Source of the DNA: Streptomyces venezuelae
GTDB taxonomy: Bacteria; Actinomycetota; Actinomycetes; Streptomycetales; Streptomycetaceae
NCBI RefSeq assembly: GCF_008642375.1
Contig: NZ_CP029194.1
Coordinates: forward strand, 5,759,001-5,823,000
DNA: 64,000 bases
Reading direction: 5' to 3'
The notes under the pieces are model-generated. The model was given only the letters and a program-made list of their open reading frames with translations, did not search any database and was not told the DNA's origin. Shown here one piece after another: positions 8,983 to 19,800 of the stretch. Position 1 is the first letter of the stretch. Each line of letters begins with the position of its first letter. Position numbers and translations under genes: made by a program.

Positions 8983-10182
8983 ATGACGACACGTACGAGC
9001 TTCTCCGTCTCCCGTTACGCACCCGAGCGCGGGCCGCTGGCGAAACTCACCGCCCGCGACTCGCTGCTCCGGCGCCTCGACTGGCCCATGCTGCTCTCGG
9101 CGCTCGCGCTCTCCTTCATCGGGTCGCTGCTCGTCTGGTCCGCGACCCGGAACCGCACCGAGCTGAACCAGGGCGACCCGTACTACTTCCTCTTCCGGCA
9201 CGTGCTCAACACCGGCATCGGGGTCGCCCTGATGATCGGCACGATCTGGCTCGGCCACCGCACCCTGCGCGGCGCGGTCCCGATCCTCTACACGCTGTCG
9301 ATCGTGCTGATCCTCGCCGTCCTCACCCCGCTCGGCGCCACCATCAACGGCGCCCACGCGTGGATCGTCGTCGGCGGCGGCTTCTCCCTCCAGCCCAGCG
9401 AGTTCGTGAAGATCACGATCATCCTGGTCATGGCGATGCTGCTGGCCGCCAAGGTCGACGCGGGCGACCAGCTCTATCCCGACCACCGGACCGTCGCCAA
9501 GGCCCTCACGCTGGCCGCCCTCCCCATGGGCATCGTGATGCTGATGCCCGACCTCGGCTCGGTCATGGTCATGGCCGTCATCGTGCTCGGCGTGCTGCTC
9601 GCCTCCGGCGCCTCCAACCGCTGGGTCCTCGGCCTGATCGGCGCGGGCATCGGGGGCGCGGTCCTCGTCACGGCGCTCGGCATGCTGGACGAGTACCAGA
9701 TCAACCGCTTCGCCGCCTTCGCCAACCCCGACCTCGACCCCGCGGGCGTCGGCTACAACACCAACCAGGCCCGCATCGCGATCGGCTCCGGCGGCCTCCT
9801 CGGCGCCGGACTCTTCAAGGGCTCCCAGACCACCGGCCAGTTCGTGCCCGAGCAGCAGACGGACTTCGTCTTCACGGTCGCGGGGGAGGAGCTCGGCTTT
9901 GTCGGCGCGGGCCTGATCCTGCTGCTCCTCGGCGTCGTCCTCTGGCGGGCCTGCCGGATCGCCCGCGAGACCACCGAGCTCTACGGCACGGTCGTCGCGG
10001 GCGGCATCATCGCCTGGTTCGCCTTCCAGTCCTTCGAGAACATCGGCATGACGCTCGGCATCATGCCGGTCGCGGGTCTGCCGCTGCCGTTCGTCTCGTA
10101 CGGCGGCTCGTCGATGTTCGCCGTGTGGGTGGCGATCGGGCTGCTGCAGTCGATCCGGGTGCAGCGCCCGATGACGGCATAG
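8983..10182 (+). CDS. rodA: RodA/FtsW/SpoVE-family peptidoglycan polymerase
   Basis: A 399-residue SEDS protein with about ten membrane helices that polymerises lipid II into glycan strands. Diagnostic segments are GGFSLQPSEFVKI, the extracellular loop with QTDFVFTVAGEELGFVG, and the near-C-terminal GLPLPFVSYGGSSM. The catalytic Asp of SEDS proteins lies in the QTDF region. It is paired with the class B PBP upstream, as in other elongasomes; Streptomyces literature calls this gene sfr. It is the last gene of the mre cluster. Confidence 0.95.
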   Translation: MTTRTSFSVSRYAPERGPLAKLTARDSLLRRLDWPMLLSALALSFIGSLLVWSATRNRTELNQGDPYYFLFRHVLNTGIGVALMIGTIWLGHRTLRGAVPILYTLSIVLILAVLTPLGATINGAHAWIVVGGGFSLQPSEFVKITIILVMAMLLAAKVDAGDQLYPDHRTVAKALTLAALPMGIVMLMPDLGSVMVMAVIVLGVLLASGASNRWVLGLIGAGIGGAVLVTALGMLDEYQINRFAAFANPDLDPAGVGYNTNQARIAIGSGGLLGAGLFKGSQTTGQFVPEQQTDFVFTVAGEELGFVGAGLILLLLGVVLWRACRIARETTELYGTVVAGGIIAWFAFQSFENIGMTLGIMPVAGLPLPFVSYGGSSMFAVWVAIGLLQSIRVQRPMTA

Positions 10183-10208
10183 GGCCCGCCCGGCGGGGCC
10201 AGGCGTAT

Positions 10209-10214
10209 TAGATT
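10209..10214 (+). promoter_or_regulatory. -10 box of the CYTH-CHAD gene (leaderless type)
   Basis: TAGATT lies exactly 6 nt before ATG 10221, giving a predicted leaderless message separate from the mre operon. Confidence 0.5.
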
Positions 10215-10220
10215 CGTCTC

Positions 10221-11777
10221 ATGGCGGAGACGAAGCGCGAGATCGAGCGGAAGTACGAAGCCACGAGCAGGACCCGGGTCCCGGACCTCACCCGGGTCCC
10301 CGCGGTCGCGGCGATGGTGGCCGAGGGCGTCATGGAGCTCGACGCGGTCTACTACGACACCCCCGACCTGCGGCTCGCCGCCGGCGGTGTCACCCTGCGG
10401 CGCCGCACGGGCGGGAGCGACGAGGGCTGGCACCTCAAGTTCCCCGTCGCCTCCGGCATCCGCGACGAGATCAGGGCCCCGCTGGCCGACACCCTCCCGG
10501 GTGAGCTGGCGGGGCTCCTGCGCTCCCGGGTCCGGGGCGGCGAGGTCGTCCCCGTCGTACGCCTCCGCTCCGCCCGTGACGTCCGCCACCTCCAGGCCGC
10601 CGACGGCACCCTCCTGGCCGAACTCTCCGTCGACACCGTCCACGCGGAACGGCTGCCCGGGGGAGCGGAGGCCACCTGGACGGAGATCGAGGTCGAACTC
10701 GCCGACAAAGCCGACGCCGCCGAAGGCGCGGACGAAGCGCTCCTCGACGCGATCGAGAAGCGGCTGCGCAAGGCGGACATCCGCCCCTCGGCGGCGCCCT
10801 CCAAACTGTCGAGGGCCCTGGCGGAGACGGCCCCACGATCCGAGGCACCCGCCCCCGGCGAGGCACCCGCCCCCGGCGACGCCCCCGCCCCCGGCACCGC
10901 CGGGCACGCCGTCCTCGCCTATGTGCGCGAGCAGGCCGAGGCGATCGTCGCGCTCGACCCGGCCGTCCGGCGGGACCTGCCCGACGCCGTGCACCAGCTG
11001 CGGGTCGCGTGCCGCAGGCTGCGCAGCGCCTTCAAGACGTACCGGAAGGTCCTCGACAGGGACGTCACCGACCCGGTCGGCGCGGAGCTGAAGTGGCTGG
11101 CCGGCGAGCTCGGCGTCGCCCGGGACCAGGAGGTGCTGACCGAGCGGCTGCGCGGCCGGATCGACGCGCTGCCCCGGCCCCTGCGCCTCGGCCCGGTCCG
11201 CGGCCGGCTGCGCACCTGGTCAGCGGCCCGCGCCCGGAGCGGCCGGCGCCGTGCCCTCGCCGCACTGGATTCGGCCCGCTGCCTCGCCCTGCTCGACACC
11301 CTCGACGAGCTGCTCGCCGACCCGCCCCTGCGCGCGGCGGCCGACCGTGACGCCCGCGCGGTGCTCGCGCGCGCCGTCCTGAAGGACCACGACCGCCTCA
11401 CCGTCCGTGTCGACCGGGCTCTCGCCCTCGACTCCGGCCGGGAGCTCGACCTGGCCCTCCACGAGGCCCGCAAGGCCGCCAAACGCGCGAGGTACGCGGC
11501 CGACGCCGCCGCCCCCACCCTCGGGAAGCCCGCACGGAAGTTCGCGAAGCGTGTGAAGTCCGTCCAGTCCCTCCTGGGCGAACACCAGGACGGCGTGGTC
11601 GCCCGGGAGGCCCTGCGCGAGCTCGCGGACCAGGCCCACGCGGCCGGCGAGTCCGCTTTCACCTGGGGACTTCTCCACGGCCGCGAGGAAGCCACGGCGG
11701 CTGGCGTGGAGGGCGAGCTCCCCGCTGCCTGGGCCCGGGCGTCGGCCCCGGGAATCCGCGCGGCGCTGAGTCGCTGA
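10221..11777 (+). CDS. CYTH and CHAD domain protein (inorganic polyphosphate-binding/triphosphatase-like)
   Basis: A 518-residue protein. The N-terminal CYTH triphosphate-tunnel domain (about residues 1-200) carries the signature EIERK at 7-11. A flexible linker with repeated APAPGE/APAPGD (about 213-230) leads to a C-terminal CHAD helical domain (about 230-518) containing VHQLRVACRRLRSAF and conserved basic helices. CYTH enzymes cleave triphosphates in a metal-filled tunnel, and CHAD domains bind polyphosphate, so a role in polyphosphate metabolism is likely. The substrate cannot be read from the sequence. Confidence 0.88.
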   Translation: MAETKREIERKYEATSRTRVPDLTRVPAVAAMVAEGVMELDAVYYDTPDLRLAAGGVTLRRRTGGSDEGWHLKFPVASGIRDEIRAPLADTLPGELAGLLRSRVRGGEVVPVVRLRSARDVRHLQAADGTLLAELSVDTVHAERLPGGAEATWTEIEVELADKADAAEGADEALLDAIEKRLRKADIRPSAAPSKLSRALAETAPRSEAPAPGEAPAPGDAPAPGTAGHAVLAYVREQAEAIVALDPAVRRDLPDAVHQLRVACRRLRSAFKTYRKVLDRDVTDPVGAELKWLAGELGVARDQEVLTERLRGRIDALPRPLRLGPVRGRLRTWSAARARSGRRRALAALDSARCLALLDTLDELLADPPLRAAADRDARAVLARAVLKDHDRLTVRVDRALALDSGRELDLALHEARKAAKRARYAADAAAPTLGKPARKFAKRVKSVQSLLGEHQDGVVAREALRELADQAHAAGESAFTWGLLHGREEATAAGVEGELPAAWARASAPGIRAALSR

Positions 11778-11786
11778 GCACCGGGG

Positions 11787-11792
11787 TACGCT
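11787..11792 (+). promoter_or_regulatory. -10 box of the radical SAM gene
   Basis: TACGCT lies 37 nt upstream of ATG 11830, leaving a short leader that carries GAAGG as ribosome binding site. Confidence 0.4.
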
Positions 11793-11829
11793 TGAGAGTC
11801 GCCCCCCTGCCAGCTCACGAAGGTTCGAG

Positions 11830-13758
11830 ATGTCTGCTGCCGAGTCTGTCTTCCCGCAGCTCGAAGCTCTGCTCCCGCACGTGCAGAAGCCGATTCAGTA
11901 CGTCGGTGGAGAGCTGAACTCCACGGTGAAGCCGTGGGAGTCCGCCGACGTCCGCTGGGCGCTGATGTACCCGGACGCGTACGAGGTCGGTCTGCCCAAC
12001 CAGGGCGTCATGATCCTGTACGAGGTGCTCAACGAGCGCGAGGGCGTCCTCGCCGAGCGCACGTACAGCGTGTGGCCGGACCTCGAAGAGCTCATGCGTG
12101 AGCACAAGGTCCCGCAGTTCACGGTCGACTCCCACCGTCCCGTCGGCGCCTTCGACGTCTTCGGCCTGAGCTTCTCCACGGAGCTCGGCTACACGAACAT
12201 GCTGACCGCCCTCGACCTCGCCGGCATCCCGCTGGAGTCGAAGGACCGGACCGTCGACCACCCGATCGTGCTCGCCGGCGGCCACGCCGCCTTCAACCCC
12301 GAGCCGATCGCGGACTTCATCGACGCGGCGATCATCGGCGACGGCGAGCAGGCCGTCCTCGACATGACCGAGATCATCCGCGCCTGGAAGGCTGAGGGCA
12401 GGCCGGGCGGCCGCGAGGAGGTCCTCCTCCGTCTCGCGAAGACGGGCTCGGTCTACATCCCGGGCTTCTACGACGTCGAGTACCTGCCGGACGGCCGTAT
12501 CGGGCGTGTCGTGCCCAACAGGTCCGGCGTGCCGTGGCGTGTCTCCAAGCACACCGTCATGGACCTCGACGAGTGGCCGTACCCCAAGCAGCCCCTCGTC
12601 CCGCTCGCGGAGACCGTCCACGAGCGCATGTCCGTCGAGATCTTCCGCGGCTGTACCCGCGGCTGCCGTTTCTGCCAGGCCGGCATGATCACGCGCCCCG
12701 TGCGGGAGCGAAGCATCACCGGCATCGGCGAGATGGTCGAGAAGGGTCTCAAGGCGACCGGCTTCGAGGAGGTCGGCCTCCTCTCGCTGTCCTCCGCCGA
12801 CCACAGCGAGATCGGTGACATCGCGAAGGGCCTCGCCGACCGGTACACGGAGGACAAGGTCGGCCTGTCCCTCCCGTCGACCCGGGTGGACGCCTTCAAC
12901 GTCGACCTGGCCAACGAGCTCACGAGGAACGGCCGCCGGTCCGGCCTCACCTTCGCCCCCGAGGGCGGCTCCGAGCGCATGCGCAAGGTCATCAACAAGA
13001 TGGTCTCGGAGGAGGACCTGATCCGGACCGTCTCCACGGCGTACGGCAACGGCTGGCGCCAGGTGAAGCTGTACTTCATGTGCGGCCTGCCGACGGAGAC
13101 CGACGAGGACGTCCTCCAGATCGGCGACATGGCCGTCAAGGTCATCGCCGAGGGCCGCCAGGTCTCCGGGCAGAACGACATCCGCTGCACCGTCTCCATC
13201 GGCGGTTTCGTCCCGAAGCCGCACACCCCGTTCCAGTGGGCGCCGCAGCTGTCGGCCGAGGAGACGGACGCGCGGCTCGCGAAGCTCCGCGACAAGATCC
13301 GCGGCGACAAGAAGTACGGCCGCTCGATCGGCTTCCGCTACCACGACGGCAAGCCCGGCATCGTCGAGGGCCTCCTCTCGCGCGGCGACCGCCGCGTCGG
13401 CTCGGTCATCCGCGCCGTGTACGAGGACGGCGGCCGCTTCGACGGCTGGCGCGAGCACTTCTCGTACGACCGCTGGATGGCGTGCGCCGAGAAGACGCTG
13501 CCCGGCTTCGGCGTGGACGTCGCCTGGTACACGACCCGCGAGCGCACCTACGAGGAGGTCCTGCCCTGGGACCACCTGGACTCCGGTCTCGACAAGGACT
13601 GGCTCTGGGAGGACTGGCAGGACGCGCTCGACGAGACCGAGGTCGAGGACTGCCGCTGGACGCCGTGCTTCGACTGCGGTGTCTGCCCCGCGATGCAGAC
13701 CGAGATCCAGGTCGGCCCGACGGGCAAGAAGCTGCTGCCGCTGTCGGTCGTGAAGTAG
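11830..13758 (+). CDS. B12-binding-domain radical SAM protein (TIGR03960-like)
   Basis: A 642-residue protein. The N-terminal half resembles a cobalamin-binding Rossmann domain (DVFGLSFSTELGYTNM region). The radical SAM barrel carries the cluster motif CTRGCRFC with Cys275, Cys279 and Cys282, and GGF followed by PFQWAPQ is typical of the family. A Cys-rich C-terminus (CFDCGVCPAM) could bind a second metal centre. In many bacteria this module is fused to a DUF2344 (TIGR03936) domain; here that partner is separate at 23936-24769. The two probably act together, possibly in RNA or protein modification; the substrate is unknown. Confidence 0.88.
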   Translation: MSAAESVFPQLEALLPHVQKPIQYVGGELNSTVKPWESADVRWALMYPDAYEVGLPNQGVMILYEVLNEREGVLAERTYSVWPDLEELMREHKVPQFTVDSHRPVGAFDVFGLSFSTELGYTNMLTALDLAGIPLESKDRTVDHPIVLAGGHAAFNPEPIADFIDAAIIGDGEQAVLDMTEIIRAWKAEGRPGGREEVLLRLAKTGSVYIPGFYDVEYLPDGRIGRVVPNRSGVPWRVSKHTVMDLDEWPYPKQPLVPLAETVHERMSVEIFRGCTRGCRFCQAGMITRPVRERSITGIGEMVEKGLKATGFEEVGLLSLSSADHSEIGDIAKGLADRYTEDKVGLSLPSTRVDAFNVDLANELTRNGRRSGLTFAPEGGSERMRKVINKMVSEEDLIRTVSTAYGNGWRQVKLYFMCGLPTETDEDVLQIGDMAVKVIAEGRQVSGQNDIRCTVSIGGFVPKPHTPFQWAPQLSAEETDARLAKLRDKIRGDKKYGRSIGFRYHDGKPGIVEGLLSRGDRRVGSVIRAVYEDGGRFDGWREHFSYDRWMACAEKTLPGFGVDVAWYTTRERTYEEVLPWDHLDSGLDKDWLWEDWQDALDETEVEDCRWTPCFDCGVCPAMQTEIQVGPTGKKLLPLSVVK

Positions 13759-13777
13759 CACGCGGCAGGCACAGCGA

Positions 13778-13829
13778 GAACGGGCGAGGGCCCGGTCGCG
13801 GATTCCCGCGGCCGGGCCCTCGCCCGTTC
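13778..13829 (+). terminator. Terminator after the radical SAM gene
   Basis: An 18-bp perfect stem (GAACGGGCGAGGGCCCGG and its complement) with a 16-nt loop that itself folds (CGCGG/CCGCG). It lies 20 nt after the stop codon. Confidence 0.8.
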
Positions 13830-13855
13830 CCCCCACCGGTCTCCCCCGACACGAA

Positions 13856-13888
13856 GAGGCGCCCGGAGCATCCTGCTCCGGGCGCCTC
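13856..13888 (-). terminator. Second hairpin between convergent genes
   Basis: A 15-bp perfect stem (GAGGCGCCCGGAGCA and its complement) with a 3-nt loop, 20 nt beyond the stop of the minus-strand glycosyltransferase. It can act in both directions. Confidence 0.7.
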
Positions 13889-13908
13889 GCCGTGACGTCG
13901 GTCAGGTC

Positions 13909-16224
13909 CTAGTGGTCGGACCCCGCCGAGGTGAGCTCGTCCTGGTCCGCGGCCCGGGGGCGGGGCGTCGCGAGGCCCTCGGCCGCCCGCGGCGACGGGG
14001 CCGGGCGGCGCTCGGCCACCGGGACGACGGGCGGCCGCAGCGACTCCTCGCCGAGGAAGACCTGCCGGGCGACCCGCTCGGCCGCGAAGCCGTCGTCCCA
14101 GGTGCAGAACCGCTCCCGGAAGGCCTGGCGCAGCGTGGCCGCCTGCTCGCCCTCCCAGGCGCCGCTGCGGAAGGCCTCGATCAGCTCGTCCTCGCTGGTG
14201 GTCAGCACGCCGGGGGACTCGCCGGGCTCGCCGGAGAGCAGGTCGAAGGTGACGCCGCGGCAGGTCCGGTAGGCCTCCCAGTCGTCGGCGTACGTGACGA
14301 TCGGCCGGTCGAGGTTGGCGTAGTCGAACATGATCGACGAGTAGTCCGTGACCAGCGCGTCCGCCGCCAGGCAGAGGTCCTCGACGGACGGGTGCCGCGA
14401 CACGTCGACGAGCGCGCCCCGGTCGGCGAGCGAGCTCAACTCCTTGTCGCCGCCGTAGAAGTAGTGTGCGCGGACCAACAGCACGAAGTCCGGGCCGAGT
14501 TCGCGGGCGACGCGGGCCAGGTCCAGCCGGGAGACGAAGGCGTCCTTCTGGTGGTCGCGCACGGTGGGGGCGTACAGGATCGCCGTCTTGTCGTGCGCGA
14601 TGCCGAGTTCGGCGCGGATCCGGCGGACGTCCGCGGCGGTGGCGCGGTAGTAGACGTCGTTGCGGGGGTAGCCGGTGTTCAGGGTGCGGAAGGCGGCCGG
14701 GTAGACCCGCTCCCAGTTCTCGGTGGAGTGCTGGTTCGAGGAGACGCTCCAGTCCCAGCGGTCGACGCGCTCAAGCAGCTTCTCGAAGTCCATGCTGCGG
14801 GAGACGGCCGGGTAGAACTGCTGGTCCAGGCCCATCCGCTTGAGCGGGGTGCCGTGGTGCGTCTGCAGGTGGATCTGGCCGGGCCGCTTGATCACGGCGT
14901 CCGGGAAGTTGACGTTGTTGACCAGGTACTTGGCCCGGGCCAGCGCCTTCCAGTAGCCGAAGGTGGCCGGGGCGATCCGCTTGAGGCCGGGCTGCAGGCT
15001 GCCGGCGTACTCCTGGTTCACGACCCACACGGCGCGGATGCCGGGCGCGACCCGCTTGGCCGCCTCGTGCACGGCGAGCGGGTTGCAGCTGGGGGTGCGG
15101 CCCCAATAGGCCGAGTACACGGCGAGGTTGTCGTCCAGGGGGAGGCGGCGCTGCACGGCGTAGTAGGCGCGCAGGGCCTTGCGGCCGCCCCAGCGCTTGG
15201 ACCGGCCGAGGGAGCGGATGCTCGCCTCGCGGGTGCCGTTGACGACCTTGAGGCCTTCGAATCCGGTGTACGAACCGCTTCGCAGCACCTTGAACTTGAG
15301 GCCGAGGATGCCGGGCGGCGGCGTGTAGCCGGCCGGTTCGAGGTCGCGGTAGACCTTGGAGGCCTGCTTCAGGTACGCGCGACGGTGGCCCTTCGGTATG
15401 CGGAAGTCCCGGGCGAAGGTGAAGAGGAAGTGGGAGATCATCCGCGTGAAGACGGTGCTGCGGTACTCGTCGAGGCCGGGGCGGCCGTCGAGGTACGCGA
15501 AGACCCTGCGGTACTGCTCGAAGATCACGAAGTGCTTGCGCGGGGTGCTGCTGCGCATCGAGCTGCCGACCCGGCGCTGGCGGTACTCGACGACCACGTA
15601 CTCCAGGCCCGCGACGCGCCGGGCCGCGGCCATGGACGTGTAGACCATGAGCGCGTCCTCGTAGAGGCCGTCGGTGAAGGCGTAGCCCTCGCCGGTGAAG
15701 AAGTCGCGGCGGTAGAGTCGGTTCCAGACCACGGCGAACATCCGCAGCAGTTCGAGGCGGTCGGCGGGGCGGACGACCTGGCCGCGGATGCCGGCCAGGT
15801 ACGGGCCGGAGTTGCTGGGCTCGACGGCGCCGTCGAAGTGGGTGCGGACGTGGTCGAAGAGGAGGACCTCGGGGTCCTGGGCCTCGGCGAGCCGGTCCGC
15901 CATGGCCTGCAGGGAGCCGGGGCGGATCGAGTCGTCGCCGTCGATGAAGAGCAGGTAGTCGCCGCGGGCGTGTTCGACGCCGGTGTTGCGCGCGGCGCCT
16001 ATGCCGCCGTTCTCGGCGCGGTGGACGGCGCGCACGCGGGGGTCGCGTGCGGCGATCTCGTCGATGATGGCGCCGCTGCCGTCGAGGGAGCAGTCGTCGA
16101 CCGCGATGACCTCGAAATCTCGGTAACTCTGCGTAGTCACCGACTCGAGGCACTCGCGGATGTAGCCCTCGACCCCGTACACCGGGATGATCACGCTGAA
16201 TCGGGGATTGGCTGCAGCCGGCAT
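13909..16224 (-). CDS. GT2 glycosyltransferase fused to CDP-glycerol-type glycerophosphotransferase
   Basis: A 771-residue cytoplasmic or membrane-associated enzyme. The N-terminal GT-A domain (about residues 8-300) has SVIIPVYG, VDD at 42-44 and the metal-binding DGDD at 95-98. The C-terminal TagF-type domain (about 370-720) has HHGTPLKRMG (from His456) and VTDYSSIMFDY (from 625), the marks of CDP-glycerol:poly(glycerophosphate) transferases. It probably adds sugar and glycerophosphate units to a teichoic-acid-like wall polymer. The start is the ATG at 16222-16224, because GAGGAG lies 9 nt upstream; an upstream TTG is less likely. The disordered Pro/Ala-rich tail has no known role. Confidence 0.88.
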   Translation of the reverse strand: MPAAANPRFSVIIPVYGVEGYIRECLESVTTQSYRDFEVIAVDDCSLDGSGAIIDEIAARDPRVRAVHRAENGGIGAARNTGVEHARGDYLLFIDGDDSIRPGSLQAMADRLAEAQDPEVLLFDHVRTHFDGAVEPSNSGPYLAGIRGQVVRPADRLELLRMFAVVWNRLYRRDFFTGEGYAFTDGLYEDALMVYTSMAAARRVAGLEYVVVEYRQRRVGSSMRSSTPRKHFVIFEQYRRVFAYLDGRPGLDEYRSTVFTRMISHFLFTFARDFRIPKGHRRAYLKQASKVYRDLEPAGYTPPPGILGLKFKVLRSGSYTGFEGLKVVNGTREASIRSLGRSKRWGGRKALRAYYAVQRRLPLDDNLAVYSAYWGRTPSCNPLAVHEAAKRVAPGIRAVWVVNQEYAGSLQPGLKRIAPATFGYWKALARAKYLVNNVNFPDAVIKRPGQIHLQTHHGTPLKRMGLDQQFYPAVSRSMDFEKLLERVDRWDWSVSSNQHSTENWERVYPAAFRTLNTGYPRNDVYYRATAADVRRIRAELGIAHDKTAILYAPTVRDHQKDAFVSRLDLARVARELGPDFVLLVRAHYFYGGDKELSSLADRGALVDVSRHPSVEDLCLAADALVTDYSSIMFDYANLDRPIVTYADDWEAYRTCRGVTFDLLSGEPGESPGVLTTSEDELIEAFRSGAWEGEQAATLRQAFRERFCTWDDGFAAERVARQVFLGEESLRPPVVPVAERRPAPSPRAAEGLATPRPRAADQDELTSAGSDH

Positions 16225-16807
16225 GGCTTGTGTCTCCTCAGTCGAACCGCTCAAACGCAGTATGACAGGAGGCTTTCCGCACCCCGGAGGCCGCGGGCGC
16301 CCGCGTACGCGGTTAACGCACCCTTCCCCAGGGGTGAGGAGGGGGTCAACGAGGAGCGAACGGCCGAATTGCGCATCGTCTACCCTGGAGTGCTGCGGCG
16401 GTCGGGGGCCGCCGCACAGTCATGCAGGCAGATGGACCGGTGAAGAATGTCCCGAGTGGCCCTGGTGGTCCACGTACGTCACGCGCGCTCCCGCATGCAG
16501 GGACGCGCGGAAACGGTCCTGCGCTCTTCTGTGTCTCTGGTCACGAATCCCCCCGTCACGGGGCGGGGCCAGGTCCGCTTCTCTCCAGGGCGGGCCGGAG
16601 ACCGGCAGCTAAGCTGCGGACCGGGTACCGGGACAAGTACTGCAGTTCGACGGCGGGCGTGCGGCCCAGCACGTCGCCCGGCGGCTCTTTCTCGGAGGGT
16701 GGAGACGCCTCCCGACGATCCGCCGGAAAACCCCTAGCACGCCCCGTCACCCCTCAGGCGCTCGAGCTCGTCGAGCGGGTCTGAACCAGAAAGGAACGCA
16801 GAACTTC
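16225..16807. other. 583-bp divergent intergenic region
   Basis: This region separates two divergently transcribed GT-glycerophosphotransferase genes and must hold both promoters. A TACCCT box (16381-16386) and a GCGGCGG/CCGCCGC hairpin (16395-16415) can be seen. Short open frames here have no ribosome binding sites or recognisable motifs, and I see no gene. Confidence 0.5.
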
Positions 16808-19800
16808 ATGGCACCCCGGCTCAGCGTCATCGTCCCGATCTACAACGTGGCGGAGTACCTCCCAGCCTGCCTCAACTCCTTGGCCGTGCAGACCTTCCAG
16901 GACCTGGAAGTTCTCATGATCGACGACGGCTCCACCGACGACTCCAACGCCATCGCGGCGGAGTTCGCGGAGCAGGACGCCCGGTTCAGGCTGATACGCA
17001 AGGAGAACGCCGGCCTGGGTGCGGCCCGCAACACGGGACTCGACAGCCTGGCGCCGGAGAGCGAGTTCGTCACCTACGTCGACAGCGACGACATGATCCC
17101 GCCGGACGCCTTCCGGCTCATGATCAGCAGCCTGGACGAGACCGGCTCCTCCTTCGCCACGGGCAACGTGGAGCACATCAACTCCACCAGGATCTGGCAG
17201 TCCCCGATGCACCGGTTCCTGTCCCGGGGCGCGGTGAAGAAGACGCACGTCCGGAAGAACAAGAACCTCCTGACGGACCGCCTCGCCTGCAACAAGGTCT
17301 TCCGCCGTGACTTCTGGGAGCAGCACGGACTGCGCTTCCCCGAGGGCGTGCTGTACGAGGACACCCCGGTCATCGTGCCGGCCCAGTTCCTCGCCGAGTC
17401 CGTCGACATCATCAGCGAGCCCTGCTACTACTGGCGCCTGCGCGAGGGCGAGGCCAACCCCTCGATCACCCAGCGCCGCAACGAGCCCAAGGCCGCCCGT
17501 GACCGGGCCACCGGCTGCGAGCACGTCAGCCGCTTCCTCGCCGAGCAGAACAACCCCGACGCCGAAGCGCTGAAGCTCGCGTACGACAAGACCGTCCTCA
17601 CCGGCGACCTGCGCATCTTCCTCAACGTGATGCCCGACGGTGACGAGGAGTACCGCGCCGAGTTCCTGCGCGTGGCGAACAAGTTCCTCGACCAGATCGA
17701 CTTCAAGCTGATCAACACGCTGCCCACGGCGCTCCGCGTCAAGTGGCTGCTGGTCCGCAAGCACGCCGCGAACGAGCTGGTCGACTTCATCGAGGCCGAG
17801 CGCCTCGGCGAGCCCGTCGGACTCGACGGCGTCGTCCGCAAGTACGCCAAGTACTCCGCGCTGGAAGACCGCGGCGACCTCGTGCCCAAGAAGCTCCTGC
17901 GCGTCGACAAGGACCTCCAGCTCCGCTCCCCGCTGGACGAGCTGACCTGGGAGGACGGCAAGCTGAAGCTGTCCGGCCACGCCTGGATCGACCGCGTCGA
18001 CCAGACGGGCAAGCGCAGCGTCGTCAAGCTGCTCCAGCTGAAGAAGGACGGCACCCAGCGCCGCGTCCTCGTCCCGCTGGGCAACATCTTCGCCCCCGAG
18101 GCCACCACCGCCTCCGGCCACAAGGGCCGCGGCCACAGCTTCGACTGGGCCGGCTGGGAGACCGTCATCGACCCCGCCCGGTTCCGCAAGGGCGGCAAGT
18201 GGCAGGAGGGCCTCTGGCACGTGGGCATGCGTGTCATGTCCGGCGGCCTCGTGCGCTCCCGCTCCGTGCACTCGTACGGCACGGACCGCCTGACCTACCC
18301 GCCGTACCAGTGGCTCGACGACGACTACCGGATGGTCCCGGAGATCCGGCGCGCCGCGCTCAAGCTGCGCATCGAGAAGGTGCCGGTCGTCGTCACCGAC
18401 TTCAAGGCCTCCGGCGACGAGATCGTCGTCGAGGCCGTCTTCCGCGAGACCTTCGCGATGGGCACCGAGATCATCCTCCGGGTCGCCAACCAGAACAGCG
18501 GCGAGGTGCTCACCTACCCGGCCGAGGTCCTCGGCGTCAGCGGCGGGCACACCCGGCTGCGGATCAGCGTCCCGCTGCGCGACATAGCCCTGCTCCCCGA
18601 GCACCAGGACAGCGCCGACGCCGCGGCCGGCGGCGGTTCCGACGCCGCGAAGACGATGCGCCGCAACTGGAGCAGCCAGATCCGGGTCACGGAGCCGGGC
18701 CAGAAGCAGCGCTCCGTCAAGGTCGTCGTCAAGGACGGCCTGGCCGACCTCCAGGTCCGCCTGCCCGCCGAGTTCGGCGAGGAGGCCATGCAGAACGAGG
18801 TGGCCGTCCTCTCCGGAGCCAACGGCTACCTGAAGTTCTCCGGCCGCCCGCTGCGCGCCCGGATCACCGGCATCGCCTTCGCCGACGGAACGTTCCTCAT
18901 CCGCGGCGCCGCCCCCGTCGAGCTGTCCGACCACCACCTGGTCATCAGCGCCAAGGGCCGCTTCGACGAGCGGAAGGTCCCGCTCAACGTCCTGCCCGAC
19001 GGCTCCTTCGAGGCCTCCTTCCGCCCCGCCACCATGACGGGCACCAACAACAGGCTGCCGCTCAAGGCCGGCCGCTGGGTGCTCCGCCTGGAGTCCTCCG
19101 ACGAGGAGCAGTCCCTGCCGCTCGTCGTGGACCGCCTCGCCGTGTCCCAGTTCCCGCTGGAGGGCTCGCACAGCGGCCGCGACTACCGCATGGAGGTCCA
19201 CTGGCAGGACCACCCGCAGCTCAACTGCCTGCCCGACCTCAACGACATGGAGCGCGGCGCCAACCGCCAGTACCAGCTGCGCACCGAGGTCTACGAGCGC
19301 GGCCGTGAGCTGCCGCTGCGCGACGAGGTCCTGTACATCAGCTACAACGGCAAGCAGTTCTCGGACAGCCCGCGCGCCGTCCACGAGGAGCTGCTGCGCC
19401 GCGGTGCCGACGTGAAGCACCGCTGGCTGGTCCGTGACGGCCAGGTCGAGCTCCCGGACACGCTCGAAGCGGTCCGCTTCCAGGGCGCCGACTGGTACGA
19501 CGCCCTGGCTCGCTCGCGCTACATCATCACCAACGCCCACCTCCCGCACTGGATCAAGCGGCGGCCGGGACAGGTGATCGTGCAGGCCTGGCACGGCACG
19601 ATGCTCAAGAAGATCGGCCTCGACATCGAGGCGCCGAAGTTCGACCCGAACTACCACGAGCGCCTGGTCCAGGAAGCGGCGAACTGGAACATCCTCGTCT
19701 CGTCGAACCGTTTCAGCACGCCCATCCTCAAGCGGGCGATGGGCTACAACGGCCTGATCGCCGAGACGGGCTACCCGCGCAACGACTACCTGTACGCCGA

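Noticed and set aside
13912-16443. A plus-strand open frame of about 840 codons opposite the minus-strand transferase
   Set aside because: It has shadow composition (Gly/Ala/Val/Arg) and lacks recognisable domains, while the minus-strand frame has GT2 and TagF motifs.
16447-16737. Short frames in the divergent intergenic region
   Set aside because: They have no ribosome binding site, no motif and composition typical of non-coding GC-rich DNA.
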